Positions 6,561-13,455 of a stretch of DNA of 21,053 nucleotides are shown here, piece after piece. Origin of the DNA: Anaerolineaceae bacterium. GTDB taxonomy: Bacteria; Chloroflexota; Anaerolineae; Anaerolineales; Anaerolineaceae. The notes below the pieces were generated by a model. It saw only the letters and a list, made by a program, of their open reading frames with translations, was not told where the DNA came from and ran no database searches. The DNA lies in NCBI GenBank assembly GCA_021107195.1, contig JAIOTF010000317.1, forward strand, positions 1 through 21,053. The letters run 5' to 3'. The number at the start of each line of letters is the position of its first letter. The first letter of the stretch is position 1. The position numbers were made by a program, and so were the translations under genes.

Positions 6561-7820
6561 ATGCCCATCCATATTCTCGCCATTGACGATGAACCCATTT
6601 ATCATAAAATGATCGCCCATGCCCTTGAACCGGCTGGCTATAAGCTCACCTTTGCCAACAATGGCAGCCTTGGACTAGCGACTGCAACCGCTCTCAAGCC
6701 CGACCTGATCATCACCGACGTGTTGATGCCGGACATCAATGGTTATGAAGTGGTAAAACGACTGCGGCGTGAACCAGGTTTTGCCCATACCCCGATCCTG
6801 ATGCTCACCTGCCAAACCGAGATGAGCGAAAAACTGAATGCGTTTGAAGCCGGTGCAGACGATTACATGACCAAGCCTTTCGACCCTGGCGAGCTGGTTG
6901 CGCGGGTCACGGTTTGGGTACGGCGGCTGGAAGAAATCAGAAATTCCGAAGAACTGGAAAAAGATGAAACGGATAAAGCGCAGATCATCGCCTTCCACAG
7001 TTTGCGGGGCGGCATCGGCTGTTCAAGTCTGGCGGTCAACACCGCCATGGCAATGAGCGAATTATGGAAATTGCCAACACTGCTGGTTGACGGGGTGCTC
7101 ACCGCGGGGCAGATCGCTTTGATGCTGAACGCCTCGTTGAAACGTACCTGGGCTGATATTGCCGGCCTGACCCCGGAAGAATTGGACTATGATGCATTAA
7201 GGTCCATCGTCAGCATGCACAATTCAGGCATCCATTTCATCGCCGGGCCGTCCACTCCGATTTCGGCAGAAATGGTTTCCGGAGAAATCGTCGATACCGC
7301 AATCCGTTTGATGCGTCCCTACTATGAATACATCATTCTCGATCTGCCGCATGATTTCAGTGAAATAACTTTGTTCATGCTGGACCAGGCAGACCTCATT
7401 ATTGTTCCCATGGCGCCCGAGATGGCTTCCATCCGGGCGGCAGATGCGGCCCTCGGCGTTTATAAGAAGCTGGGCTACCCCGCAACCAAAACCAAAATGG
7501 TATTGAACAAAACCATTGATGTATCCGTCCTGGATCAGAGGAAAATCGAAAAAGCGCTCAAGATCGAATTTGAGGCAGTCATTCCGTATACACCTGGGCC
7601 ATTCACGCGCGCCATCAATATTGGCCAGGCAGTTTTCCACAATACGCCCAACACCGACGTTTCGCAGATTCTGGAAGACCTGGCCTACAGCACCAGCAAG
7701 GAAAGCCATCGCACCATCACACCGGAAGAGCCTACTTCCACATGGCAGAAGGTCCATGCCCGGGCGATGAGAAACATGCCCATTGAAGCAGAAAAAGAAG
7801 AACCCGACCTGCCATTCTAA
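6561..7820 (+). CDS. Receiver domain fused to CpaE/TadZ-like ParA-family protein
   Basis: A 419-aa cytoplasmic protein. Residues 1-125 are a canonical receiver: IDDE, ITDVLMPD with acceptor D53, LMLT, and TKPFDP with K105. Residues about 140-375 are a MinD/ParA-type SIMIBI fold as in CpaE or TadZ of the Tad pilus system: SLRGGIGCSS at the P-loop, LLVDG, and the Walker B-like YIILDLPHDFSE. Both signature lysines of the deviant Walker A motif are missing (R149 and C154 in their places), so ATP binding or hydrolysis is doubtful. The last 45 residues are acidic and probably disordered. GAAAAGGGAAAG just upstream contains a ribosome binding site. Its position 42 bp after the hybrid kinase suggests it is the output of that phosphorelay. 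No tad, cpa or pilin genes are in the window, so a pilus role is inference from family only; a localisation or scaffold role is equally possible. Confidence 0.85.
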   Translation: MPIHILAIDDEPIYHKMIAHALEPAGYKLTFANNGSLGLATATALKPDLIITDVLMPDINGYEVVKRLRREPGFAHTPILMLTCQTEMSEKLNAFEAGADDYMTKPFDPGELVARVTVWVRRLEEIRNSEELEKDETDKAQIIAFHSLRGGIGCSSLAVNTAMAMSELWKLPTLLVDGVLTAGQIALMLNASLKRTWADIAGLTPEELDYDALRSIVSMHNSGIHFIAGPSTPISAEMVSGEIVDTAIRLMRPYYEYIILDLPHDFSEITLFMLDQADLIIVPMAPEMASIRAADAALGVYKKLGYPATKTKMVLNKTIDVSVLDQRKIEKALKIEFEAVIPYTPGPFTRAINIGQAVFHNTPNTDVSQILEDLAYSTSKESHRTITPEEPTSTWQKVHARAMRNMPIEAEKEEPDLPF

Positions 7821-7836
7821 CCGACCTCAATCAACC

Positions 7837-7868
7837 ATCAAAAAGCCTCTCGCAAGAGGCTTTTTGAT
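7837..7868. terminator. Bidirectional intrinsic terminator
   Basis: ATCAAAAAGCCTCT (7837-7850) pairs perfectly with AGAGGCTTTTTGAT (7855-7868) around the loop CGCA: a 14-bp stem with a T run in both directions. It lies between the convergent receiver-ATPase gene (+) and comEC (-), and can end both transcripts. Confidence 0.92.
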
Positions 7869-7869
7869 G

Positions 7870-7926
7870 ATGAAAACCGCTCACTGCTCTGCATGATATT
7901 CGACAAACCCAGTGACCAGTTTGATT
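7870..7926 (+). repeat. 57-nt imperfect-hairpin repeat, copy A
   Basis: This begins 2 nt after the terminator at 7837-7868 and aligns without gaps to the reverse complement of 13341-13397: 44 of 57 positions match, with 28 of 30 in the first part and all of the final TTTGATT. The arms AAACCGCTCACT and AGTGACCAGTTT can pair imperfectly. No ORF crosses it. Confidence 0.7.
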
Positions 7927-7950
7927 ATTGTAGCTAACACCAACCCTTTT

Positions 7951-10272
7951 TCATTTTCCTGCATTTAACCAAAGTTGATTCCCGTCTGTGATCAGCTCCA
8001 ACCACAAATGGGGCTGCAAATCCAGCCAGGGCAGCTCATCCGGCGCACCGGCCACCGGCTCGGTGAAGATGATCGCACTTGGGTTCAATTGCTGCCACTC
8101 AGAGGAAGACTGCGTCTCCAAATCGGATGCGGAAAGCAAGATCACACCTACTGATTGCATGCTCTCCTGCAATTGCAAAGTATACAAAGATACTCCGCCC
8201 GGAATAAGCATGCGAAATGCACCCTGCTCGATGAGCAAAGCTGTGCCTTTGGAGGTTACAGACAGGATTCGTAACGAAGTATCCTCCCCCAATAAGATGC
8301 TCTCTCCCGCAGCCAGGTCATGCACAGGCAGTCCTTCCCCGACAAACGTATCAACCAGCCGCCGCCCAACCTGCCATTGCTCCAGATCACCGCTTATATA
8401 AACTGCCTGCGCTGGAAAGCGCTGCAGGGTCTCTGGCAGTCCCTCCAACGAGGAGGCTGAGCCGGGGACAAGCAGTAATCCATCCAAAGTGCGCTGCTGA
8501 AAAGGCAGCCGCCGCCCAAGGGCATCGCTGATCTGGCTGGAACGTGCGCCACCATTGATCAACAGACAGCCTCCCTGCGCTCCTTGCACCAAGATCGCAG
8601 GGCCTTCATCAACACCTAATACCAGGACATGCAGCCGGCCATCTGGTGCGGCAAGCACAGACTGCCAGGTAACGGCTGCCGCCAGTACCAGGATCAAAGA
8701 AGCCGCAGTCCAACTCAGTGAAAGTCGTTTGGAAATCGAGATTTTCTTCCAGCCGAGGGTTAGTCCCAGAAGGAGAAGGTAAAATCCCGCCACACCCCAG
8801 GCAGACACCCGCCCCAAACCAAGCGAGCCCTGCGGCAGCCTTGCCAGCATCTCTACCATACGAATAGTGTACGCCAACAAGGGCCAGGTCAGACCAACTG
8901 CCAGATGGCCCAACCATGGGAAAACCAAACCAATCAACACCGCCAGCCCGCCGAAAATCATTACCAGCGGCTGGGGCGGCAGGATGAGCGGGTTAGCCAG
9001 CAGTGAACTCAGCGAAACCCGATGGAAATGCCAGGCAATGATCGGTAAGGTGGTGACCTGTGCAGCCAGGGTAAAGAGAAAATACTCGCTGATCGGCGCG
9101 GCCACCCGTTTGGCCGTCTCTTCCGAAAGCCAGCGCCCCGCCAGACGCTCACAAACCGTCTGCAAAGGGTCAGCATACAACACCAGCCCCAGAGTGGCGG
9201 CAAAAGAAAGCTGGAAACCTGCGTCCCAGAGCAAATCGGGATTGAACACGCACATCACCGCCGCGGTGAAAGCCAAAGAATTGGCACCAGACTGCCGGCG
9301 GCCAAACATCCTGCCAAACAAGCCCACACCACCCATAACGGCCGCCCGAACAACTGCCGGTTGTGCGCCAACGAGTACGGTGTAAAAAGTGATCCCCGCC
9401 AGTGCCACCCAGGGTGCCCAGCGCCTGGGAAAAAAGCGCATCGAAAGACTGATGAACAATCCGGCCAGGATGGCAATGTTGAAACCGGAAATGGCAATAA
9501 TGTGCGTGGTGCCGGTTTTCTGAAAAGCATCTTCCACATTAGCTGGAATATCAGTTTCAATACCCAGCAAAATACCGGCCAAAAGGGATGCCTCAGGCTG
9601 CGGCAGAGAACGGTTGATAAAGGCATAGGCGCGGTCACGCAGGCCAAAGGTCAGTTTTAATACAAAGCTGCCCCGTCCACTGCCCAGTTTTTTGAGTTGG
9701 GGATAGCCAAAATAGGTATACACCCCCTGTCGTGCCAGGTAATCCCGGTAAGAAAATTCCTCGTTCTCTGCCGGAGTCACCGGCAGACCAGTCAACAGCA
9801 CTTCATCGCCATACTGCCAACCGCCGCCGGTACGCACCATAGCGATCAATTTGCCATCTACTGCTGTGAAAGTATTTGGAGATGAATCATTCTCAAGCAG
9901 AGAAATCTCTTCGGCTGTGATCTCCAACAAGTCGATTCGGTCTCGTGAGTCAGGCGGCGCTGAAATCCAACCCCGCACGCGGGCAGTGCCCTGATCGTTG
10001 TAAGAGGCCAGATCGGCGGCTGTCCAGGAAGGAATACTGACCTGGTAACGCAACGCACCGGCCATTGCTGCTGCCAGCAAGAAACCTGCCGACACAGGGC
10101 TGATCTGCCGCCAGTACGCTGAAAACCTGCTGGCCGCCGGCCTGCTGCGCTCAACCCATCCTGCCCCAATCCCCAGCAGGAAGAAAACAAGCACAACCAG
10201 CCAGCCCAAGCTGCAAGTGCTGCCAATAATGATACCCGCCATGAATGCTACAGACAGCCAAAGCAGCGGCAT
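7951..10272 (-). CDS. comEC: ComEC/Rec2 competence membrane channel
   Basis: A 773-aa polytopic inner-membrane protein expected to carry transforming single-stranded DNA into the cytoplasm. It has N-terminal hydrophobic helices, a DUF4131/OB-like region (about residues 50-190), and the Competence domain core with the family signature LLGIETDIPANVEDAF followed by GTTHIIAISGFNIAIL, then further transmembrane helices to about residue 525. The C-terminal metallo-beta-lactamase-like domain (about 540-773) is degenerate. The usual DVGQGD motif reads LGVDEGPA, and the region expected to carry the HxDxDH metal motif reads LLLVPGSASSLEGL, with no His or Asp. Nuclease activity of that domain is therefore unlikely. 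GGGGTGA lies upstream of the ATG. It is the second gene of an operon, 21 bp after the methyltransferase-like gene. No other com or type IV pilus gene is in the window. Confidence 0.9.
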   Translation of the reverse strand: MPLLWLSVAFMAGIIIGSTCSLGWLVVLVFFLLGIGAGWVERSRPAASRFSAYWRQISPVSAGFLLAAAMAGALRYQVSIPSWTAADLASYNDQGTARVRGWISAPPDSRDRIDLLEITAEEISLLENDSSPNTFTAVDGKLIAMVRTGGGWQYGDEVLLTGLPVTPAENEEFSYRDYLARQGVYTYFGYPQLKKLGSGRGSFVLKLTFGLRDRAYAFINRSLPQPEASLLAGILLGIETDIPANVEDAFQKTGTTHIIAISGFNIAILAGLFISLSMRFFPRRWAPWVALAGITFYTVLVGAQPAVVRAAVMGGVGLFGRMFGRRQSGANSLAFTAAVMCVFNPDLLWDAGFQLSFAATLGLVLYADPLQTVCERLAGRWLSEETAKRVAAPISEYFLFTLAAQVTTLPIIAWHFHRVSLSSLLANPLILPPQPLVMIFGGLAVLIGLVFPWLGHLAVGLTWPLLAYTIRMVEMLARLPQGSLGLGRVSAWGVAGFYLLLLGLTLGWKKISISKRLSLSWTAASLILVLAAAVTWQSVLAAPDGRLHVLVLGVDEGPAILVQGAQGGCLLINGGARSSQISDALGRRLPFQQRTLDGLLLVPGSASSLEGLPETLQRFPAQAVYISGDLEQWQVGRRLVDTFVGEGLPVHDLAAGESILLGEDTSLRILSVTSKGTALLIEQGAFRMLIPGGVSLYTLQLQESMQSVGVILLSASDLETQSSSEWQQLNPSAIIFTEPVAGAPDELPWLDLQPHLWLELITDGNQLWLNAGK

Positions 10273-10293
10273 GCTTCACCCCATAATAATCTC

Positions 10294-10905
10294 TTATGAC
10301 TTAGGTTTTTTTAACCAGAATCCCGGAAACAACATTGGTACTCGTTTTTGGTATTCGGCATATTCCTCTCCGAAATTCTTAAGCAGCCTCTTCTCTTCCT
10401 GCAAAACACCAATTGTGATGGCAATCGTTATGCCGATATTGAATGCCAAAATATTCCATGTCATCACCGGCATCAGCCACACAAACAGCAGCGCACACAC
10501 ATAAAGCGGGTGCCGAACCCAGTAATACATACCGCTGATGACAAGAGTCGGTGGCTCTTCCTTTTCCGGACAAAATAGCCGCCGGATACCCGTCAAATCC
10601 CAAATATCTGTTTGATTCAAACTGGCCAGAGCACCCGCAAAACACAACACCTGCACCGGTATCGTTAACAACACCCACGGCAGGCCTAAATGATAAATCT
10701 TGACATCCGGCAATGTGTCTACCAGATAAATCAAACCGAGTCCTCCGATTATGATTACAAGCGTCAAAAACAATCGGTATGCCTGGTATATCTTTTCCCC
10801 TAACACCCGTTTCGCCAGCTTTCTCGTACGCCACGAAGCCAGACCGGAACGGATCACCCCATACACAGCGACGGCCAGTAATACCCACCAAAACCCTGTG
10901 CGCAC
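10294..10905 (-). CDS. Isoprenylcysteine methyltransferase-like membrane protein
   Basis: A 203-aa integral membrane protein of the ICMT/PEMT-like superfamily. Hydrophobic helices are visible near residues 3-20, 46-64, 75-93 and 125-165. The C-terminal signature WVRHPLYVCALLF, followed by EEKRLLKNFGEEYAEYQKRVP, is the cofactor-binding region shared by isoprenylcysteine carboxyl methyltransferases and phospholipid N-methyltransferases. Bacterial members mostly have unknown substrates, so the reaction is not assigned beyond probable S-adenosylmethionine-dependent methylation at the membrane. The frame is open to 10980, but a perfect Shine-Dalgarno (AAAGGAGGTGA, minus strand, around 10909-10919) sits 7 nt before a GTG at 10905, and the upstream promoter covers 10952-10980, so GTG 10905 is the start. 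It is the first gene of the operon with comEC. Confidence 0.8.
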   Translation of the reverse strand: MRTGFWWVLLAVAVYGVIRSGLASWRTRKLAKRVLGEKIYQAYRLFLTLVIIIGGLGLIYLVDTLPDVKIYHLGLPWVLLTIPVQVLCFAGALASLNQTDIWDLTGIRRLFCPEKEEPPTLVISGMYYWVRHPLYVCALLFVWLMPVMTWNILAFNIGITIAITIGVLQEEKRLLKNFGEEYAEYQKRVPMLFPGFWLKKPKS

Positions 10906-10951
10906 TATTTCACCTCCTTTCAATTGCACAAATTTGCTATGGTATGATTCT

Positions 10952-10980
10952 ATTTTAGAGACTATGCAAAAAAAAGTCAA
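10952..10980 (-). promoter_or_regulatory. Promoter of the methyltransferase-comEC operon
   Basis: On the minus strand TTGACT (complement of 10975-10980) and TAAAAT (complement of 10952-10957) are separated by 17 nt including a T-rich tract. This is a near-consensus sigma-70-type promoter with transcription starting near 10945, about 40 nt before the GTG start. Confidence 0.7.
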
Positions 10981-11004
10981 ATCCCAATTAAAATTGATAA
11001 ACTA

Positions 11005-11124
11005 ATGAACAATTCTGAGCCTGTTATGAAAAAGCCCATTGATCTGTGGTTGAAATTGATGATTGAACCGGTATTTCAGCGAAAAAACAAGAATCGCTGG
11101 AACGATCAACAAGGTCACGTATGA
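11005..11124 (+). CDS. Possible 39-aa small protein overlapping the next gene
   Basis: An ATG at 11005 opens a frame of 39 codons, ending in a TGA (11122-11124) that overlaps the next ATG (11121-11123) as ATGA, the usual sign of translational coupling. The peptide has a central amphipathic or hydrophobic stretch (IDLWLKLMIEPVF) and a basic C-terminal part (QRKNKNRWN). There is no good Shine-Dalgarno before it, and a second in-frame ATG lies at 11026. It could be a small protein, a leader peptide for the glycosyltransferase, or chance. Confidence 0.35.
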   Translation: MNNSEPVMKKPIDLWLKLMIEPVFQRKNKNRWNDQQGHV

Positions 11125-12386
11125 AATTGAAACTTTTTTTTCAGCGCATTGTTCACCGCGCGTGGTTCTATCCTGCCTTCCTGCTGTTGGTCATGTTCAT
11201 TACCTATGATCTGCAAATCTTCAAGCTCGGTTTTTTCTGGGATGACTGGCAGATTGTGTTTCTTTCGAAATTGGACAGCCCTGCCGCTTACTGGAATCAC
11301 TTCGCCTACGACCGGCCGTTGTCGGTGTGGACCTATCTGATCACTGTGCCGCTGCTGGGGATGCGTCCCCTATTATGGCATCTGCTCACACTGTTGGTAC
11401 GCTGGCTGAGCGTGCTGGGCTTTTGCTGGGCGTTTCGCGGCCTGTGGCCGTCGCATGTCCAGCAAGTCCGCTGGATGGGGCTGCTGCTGGCGATCTATCC
11501 GGGTTTCAGCCAGCAGCCAGTGTCGGTGGCATACAGCCAGCATTTCATCAGCTACGCTTTGTTCACTTTTTCACTCGGATTTATGATCTGGTCGATCAAA
11601 CGGCCACAGCGCTATTGGCACTATACAACAGCAGGGGCACTCTTCTCACTGGTGCAGCTTTTGACCATGGAGTATTTCTTCGGACTGGAGCTGATCCGGC
11701 CATTCCTCCTGTGGATGATGGTGCGCAAAAAAGGCGAGAAACTATCCGGCACAGCCTGGAAAGTACTGAGATATTGGCTGCCCTATCTGCTGCCGCTGTT
11801 AGTCTTTGCCCTGACCCGCTTTGTTTTCTCCGACCAGCTTTTCCCGCTGCTGGAAGCCAACCCACCCCTGCTGCTGATGCGGATGAAGAGCCAGCCTTTA
11901 ACCGAACTGCGCAACCTGCTGGAAATCGCCATCAAAGACAGCATCAATGTAGGTTTGTTCGCCTGGCTGCATCCAGTCCGGCCTGAGAACATCAATCTGA
12001 GCAGCACAGCCAGCCTGTTCTCTTGGGTGCTGGGGGCATTTATGGCAGCGATGATCGGATGGACATTCCTTCTGAGTGTACCATTGGAAACAGACAGAGA
12101 AGAAACCAACCAGAAAACTTTTATCATGCAGGGCTGCATTTTGGGGCTGGCCGCCATGTTATTCGGCGGGCTGCCGAAGCAGAAGCGGGCGGGTTCAGCC
12201 CGCGCAACGGCACTGAGTGGATCCCTTTCATTGAAGCATACGCCCGTCAGGGAAACTGGGAAGCAGCCCAACAGCGCACAATCGATGCCGCACAGCTCAC
12301 CGCAGAGATGGAACCAGCTTTGTGTGCCACCTGGGAACGCATTCAGAATGCGACAGCCGACAGCCCTGAACGTGAGGCGGCTCTGA
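11121..12386 (+). CDS. Membrane glycosyltransferase-like protein, broken near its 3' end
   Basis: Residues 1 to about 352 form a polytopic membrane protein with at least eight hydrophobic helices and an FFWDDW motif (residues 38-43) directly after the first helix. A DD or DE pair in that place is typical of GT-C-fold, lipid-linked sugar glycosyltransferases of the PMT/ArnT type. No closer family is assigned. After FGGLP (near 12177) the frame changes character abruptly to a Ser/Arg/Gln-rich, helix-free tail of about 69 residues. A different frame (12206-12430) takes over with protein-like coding and ends at TAA 12428-12430, just before the next gene's Shine-Dalgarno. The gene has therefore probably lost an internal segment or shifted frame. 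AAGG at 11111-11114 is a weak ribosome binding site, and the start overlaps a 39-aa ORF. Confidence 0.65.
   Translation: MKLKLFFQRIVHRAWFYPAFLLLVMFITYDLQIFKLGFFWDDWQIVFLSKLDSPAAYWNHFAYDRPLSVWTYLITVPLLGMRPLLWHLLTLLVRWLSVLGFCWAFRGLWPSHVQQVRWMGLLLAIYPGFSQQPVSVAYSQHFISYALFTFSLGFMIWSIKRPQRYWHYTTAGALFSLVQLLTMEYFFGLELIRPFLLWMMVRKKGEKLSGTAWKVLRYWLPYLLPLLVFALTRFVFSDQLFPLLEANPPLLLMRMKSQPLTELRNLLEIAIKDSINVGLFAWLHPVRPENINLSSTASLFSWVLGAFMAAMIGWTFLLSVPLETDREETNQKTFIMQGCILGLAAMLFGGLPKQKRAGSARATALSGSLSLKHTPVRETGKQPNSAQSMPHSSPQRWNQLCVPPGNAFRMRQPTALNVRRL
12185..12203. repeat. GC-rich hairpin at the gene break
   Basis: GCGGGC (12185-12190) and GCCCGC (12198-12203) flank GGGTTCA. The segment TCAGCCCGCGC in it also occurs near 255-265, inside the repeat-rich left edge, suggesting a small dispersed element. 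It lies exactly where coding sense changes frame in the glycosyltransferase-like gene. Confidence 0.5.
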
Positions 12387-12430
12387 CCGCCATGCAATCT
12401 GTGCTGCAATGCAAGCCAAACACACCTTAA
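12206..12430 (+). pseudogene. Out-of-frame C-terminal fragment of the glycosyltransferase-like gene
   Basis: In the frame that is shifted relative to the gene starting at 11121, these 74 codons encode a soluble, helical, TPR-like segment (TEWIPFIEAYARQGNWEAAQQ, later EPALCATWERI and a C-terminal QSVLQCK). It ends at TAA 12428-12430, directly before AGGGAGG of the next gene, the place where an intact gene would be expected to end. It has no start of its own with a ribosome binding site. I read it as the original C-terminus of the upstream membrane protein, now disconnected. Confidence 0.55.
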
Positions 12431-12447
12431 AGGGAGGAAAGAACCAT

Positions 12448-13260
12448 ATGCAGCGAACAATCATCTCTCCGGAATCTTTGGGCATAGTACGTGCCCAGGT
12501 GCTGGAATTCTTTGAAAAACAAAGTTACAAATTGACCAGCCTGGACCCCAATACGCTGACCTTCGAGCGCAGCAGTACCCCGTCAGCAACAGCCCAGGTT
12601 CTGCTCTCCACCGTCGAGCAACAGACCAAGCTGCGACTCAACTGGCATTTAACTGAAAAAGACCCAAAAAACTCCACTGACGAAAAATCCATCGAGAGAG
12701 AATTGGAAGGCCTGCTGGCAGCCATTCAGGGAGAGGTCAACGAAAACGAACCGCCAACGGATTTTTTTGAAAAGCCAACTGTTGACGTGCAAATCGTTAA
12801 CGCCATCCTGCGCACTGAAGCGCTGTTCCGGTCCGGCGCGGATTGGTTCTTCTGGATTGCAGGGCTTTCTGTGGTCAATTCCATCCTCTTTCGGGTAAGG
12901 GACGGCAACCTGAACTTTATGTTTGGGTTGGGATTCACCCAGATCGTGGATGCAGTAGGTGCGATGATCGTAGATCAAGCCCTATATCACAACGCAAATG
13001 TAGTGTATGGACTCTCGATGGTGTTGGTATTGCTCATTTCCGGTCTGTTTGCCGCGTTAGGCATATTGGCGCGGAAAAGAAAAAAATGGGCCTTTATTGT
13101 CGGTATAACATTGTATTTGATCGATGGAGCGATCCTGCTGCTGGCAGAAGACTACATCAGCGCTGCTTTTCATGTATATGTGCTGATCAGTCTGTTTCGC
13201 GGGTACAAAGCCCTCAAAAATCTGTTGCACTTGGAACAGCTCCCTGATGAAAGATCATAG
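12448..13260 (+). CDS. Unknown four-helix membrane protein
   Basis: A 270-aa protein I do not recognise. Residues 1-115 are soluble and mixed alpha/beta, containing a segment (SYKLTSLDPNTLTFER, later TKLRLNWHL) that resembles a small beta-sheet domain. Residues about 130-270 hold four hydrophobic helices (DWFFWIAGLSVVNSILF; FGLGFTQIVDAVGAMIV; SMVLVLLISGLFAALGILA; AFIVGITLYLIDGAILLL) ending in a short charged tail. The frame is open from 12409, but AGGGAGG at 12431-12437 supports the ATG at 12448. It is 17 bp after the stop of the broken glycosyltransferase-like gene and probably co-transcribed with it. No catalytic motif was seen. Confidence 0.75.
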   Translation: MQRTIISPESLGIVRAQVLEFFEKQSYKLTSLDPNTLTFERSSTPSATAQVLLSTVEQQTKLRLNWHLTEKDPKNSTDEKSIERELEGLLAAIQGEVNENEPPTDFFEKPTVDVQIVNAILRTEALFRSGADWFFWIAGLSVVNSILFRVRDGNLNFMFGLGFTQIVDAVGAMIVDQALYHNANVVYGLSMVLVLLISGLFAALGILARKRKKWAFIVGITLYLIDGAILLLAEDYISAAFHVYVLISLFRGYKALKNLLHLEQLPDERS

Positions 13261-13275
13261 AGGATCCGGATTCCA

Positions 13276-13313
13276 GCAGTTGTCGGGTGCTGGTCGCGCA
13301 GTGACCGCAACTG
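13276..13313. other. Two-level stem structure in the convergent spacer
   Basis: CAGTTG (13277-13282) pairs with CAACTG (13308-13313), and inside it GGTC (13292-13295) pairs with GACC (13303-13306). No T run follows. It may stabilise the 3' end of the upstream transcript. Confidence 0.3.
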
Positions 13314-13340
13314 TGCAAGATGCCCCCTCTGGCGATATAA

Positions 13341-13397
13341 AATCAAACCGCTCACTTCGCCACGCTCATATCATGCACGGCAGTGAGCGGTTTTCAT
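13341..13397 (-). repeat. 57-nt imperfect-hairpin repeat, copy B
   Basis: Read on the minus strand this is the second copy of the element at 7870-7926 (44 of 57 identical, no gaps). Here the arms AAACCGCTCACT (13345-13356) and AGTGAGCGGTTT (13382-13393) pair perfectly over 12 bp with a 25-nt loop, so on the + strand it can act as a terminator for the gene ending at 13260, followed by TTTTC. It lies 4 nt from the plsC-side terminator, the same arrangement as copy A. Confidence 0.72.
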
Positions 13398-13401
13398 AAC
13401 A

Positions 13402-13429
13402 AAACCGGCCCCAATCATGAGGCCGGTTT
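13402..13429. terminator. Terminator between convergent genes
   Basis: AAACCGGCC (13402-13410) pairs with GGCCGGTTT (13421-13429), a 9-bp stem with a 10-nt loop. T-rich sequence follows in both directions (TTTAATTGTTT on +, TTTTG on -). It serves plsC on the minus strand and possibly the upstream + gene. Confidence 0.8.
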
Positions 13430-13455
13430 AATTGTTTCTTCCAAAAACTCCTGTT

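Noticed and set aside
10906..10980. ATG start at 10980 for the methyltransferase-like gene
   Set aside because: This stretch contains the promoter; a perfect Shine-Dalgarno precedes the GTG at 10905.
12023..12205. The frame starting at 12023 as a separate gene
   Set aside because: Its first 60 codons are antiframe to well-formed transmembrane coding in the 11121 frame; only the part after about 12206 is protein-like.
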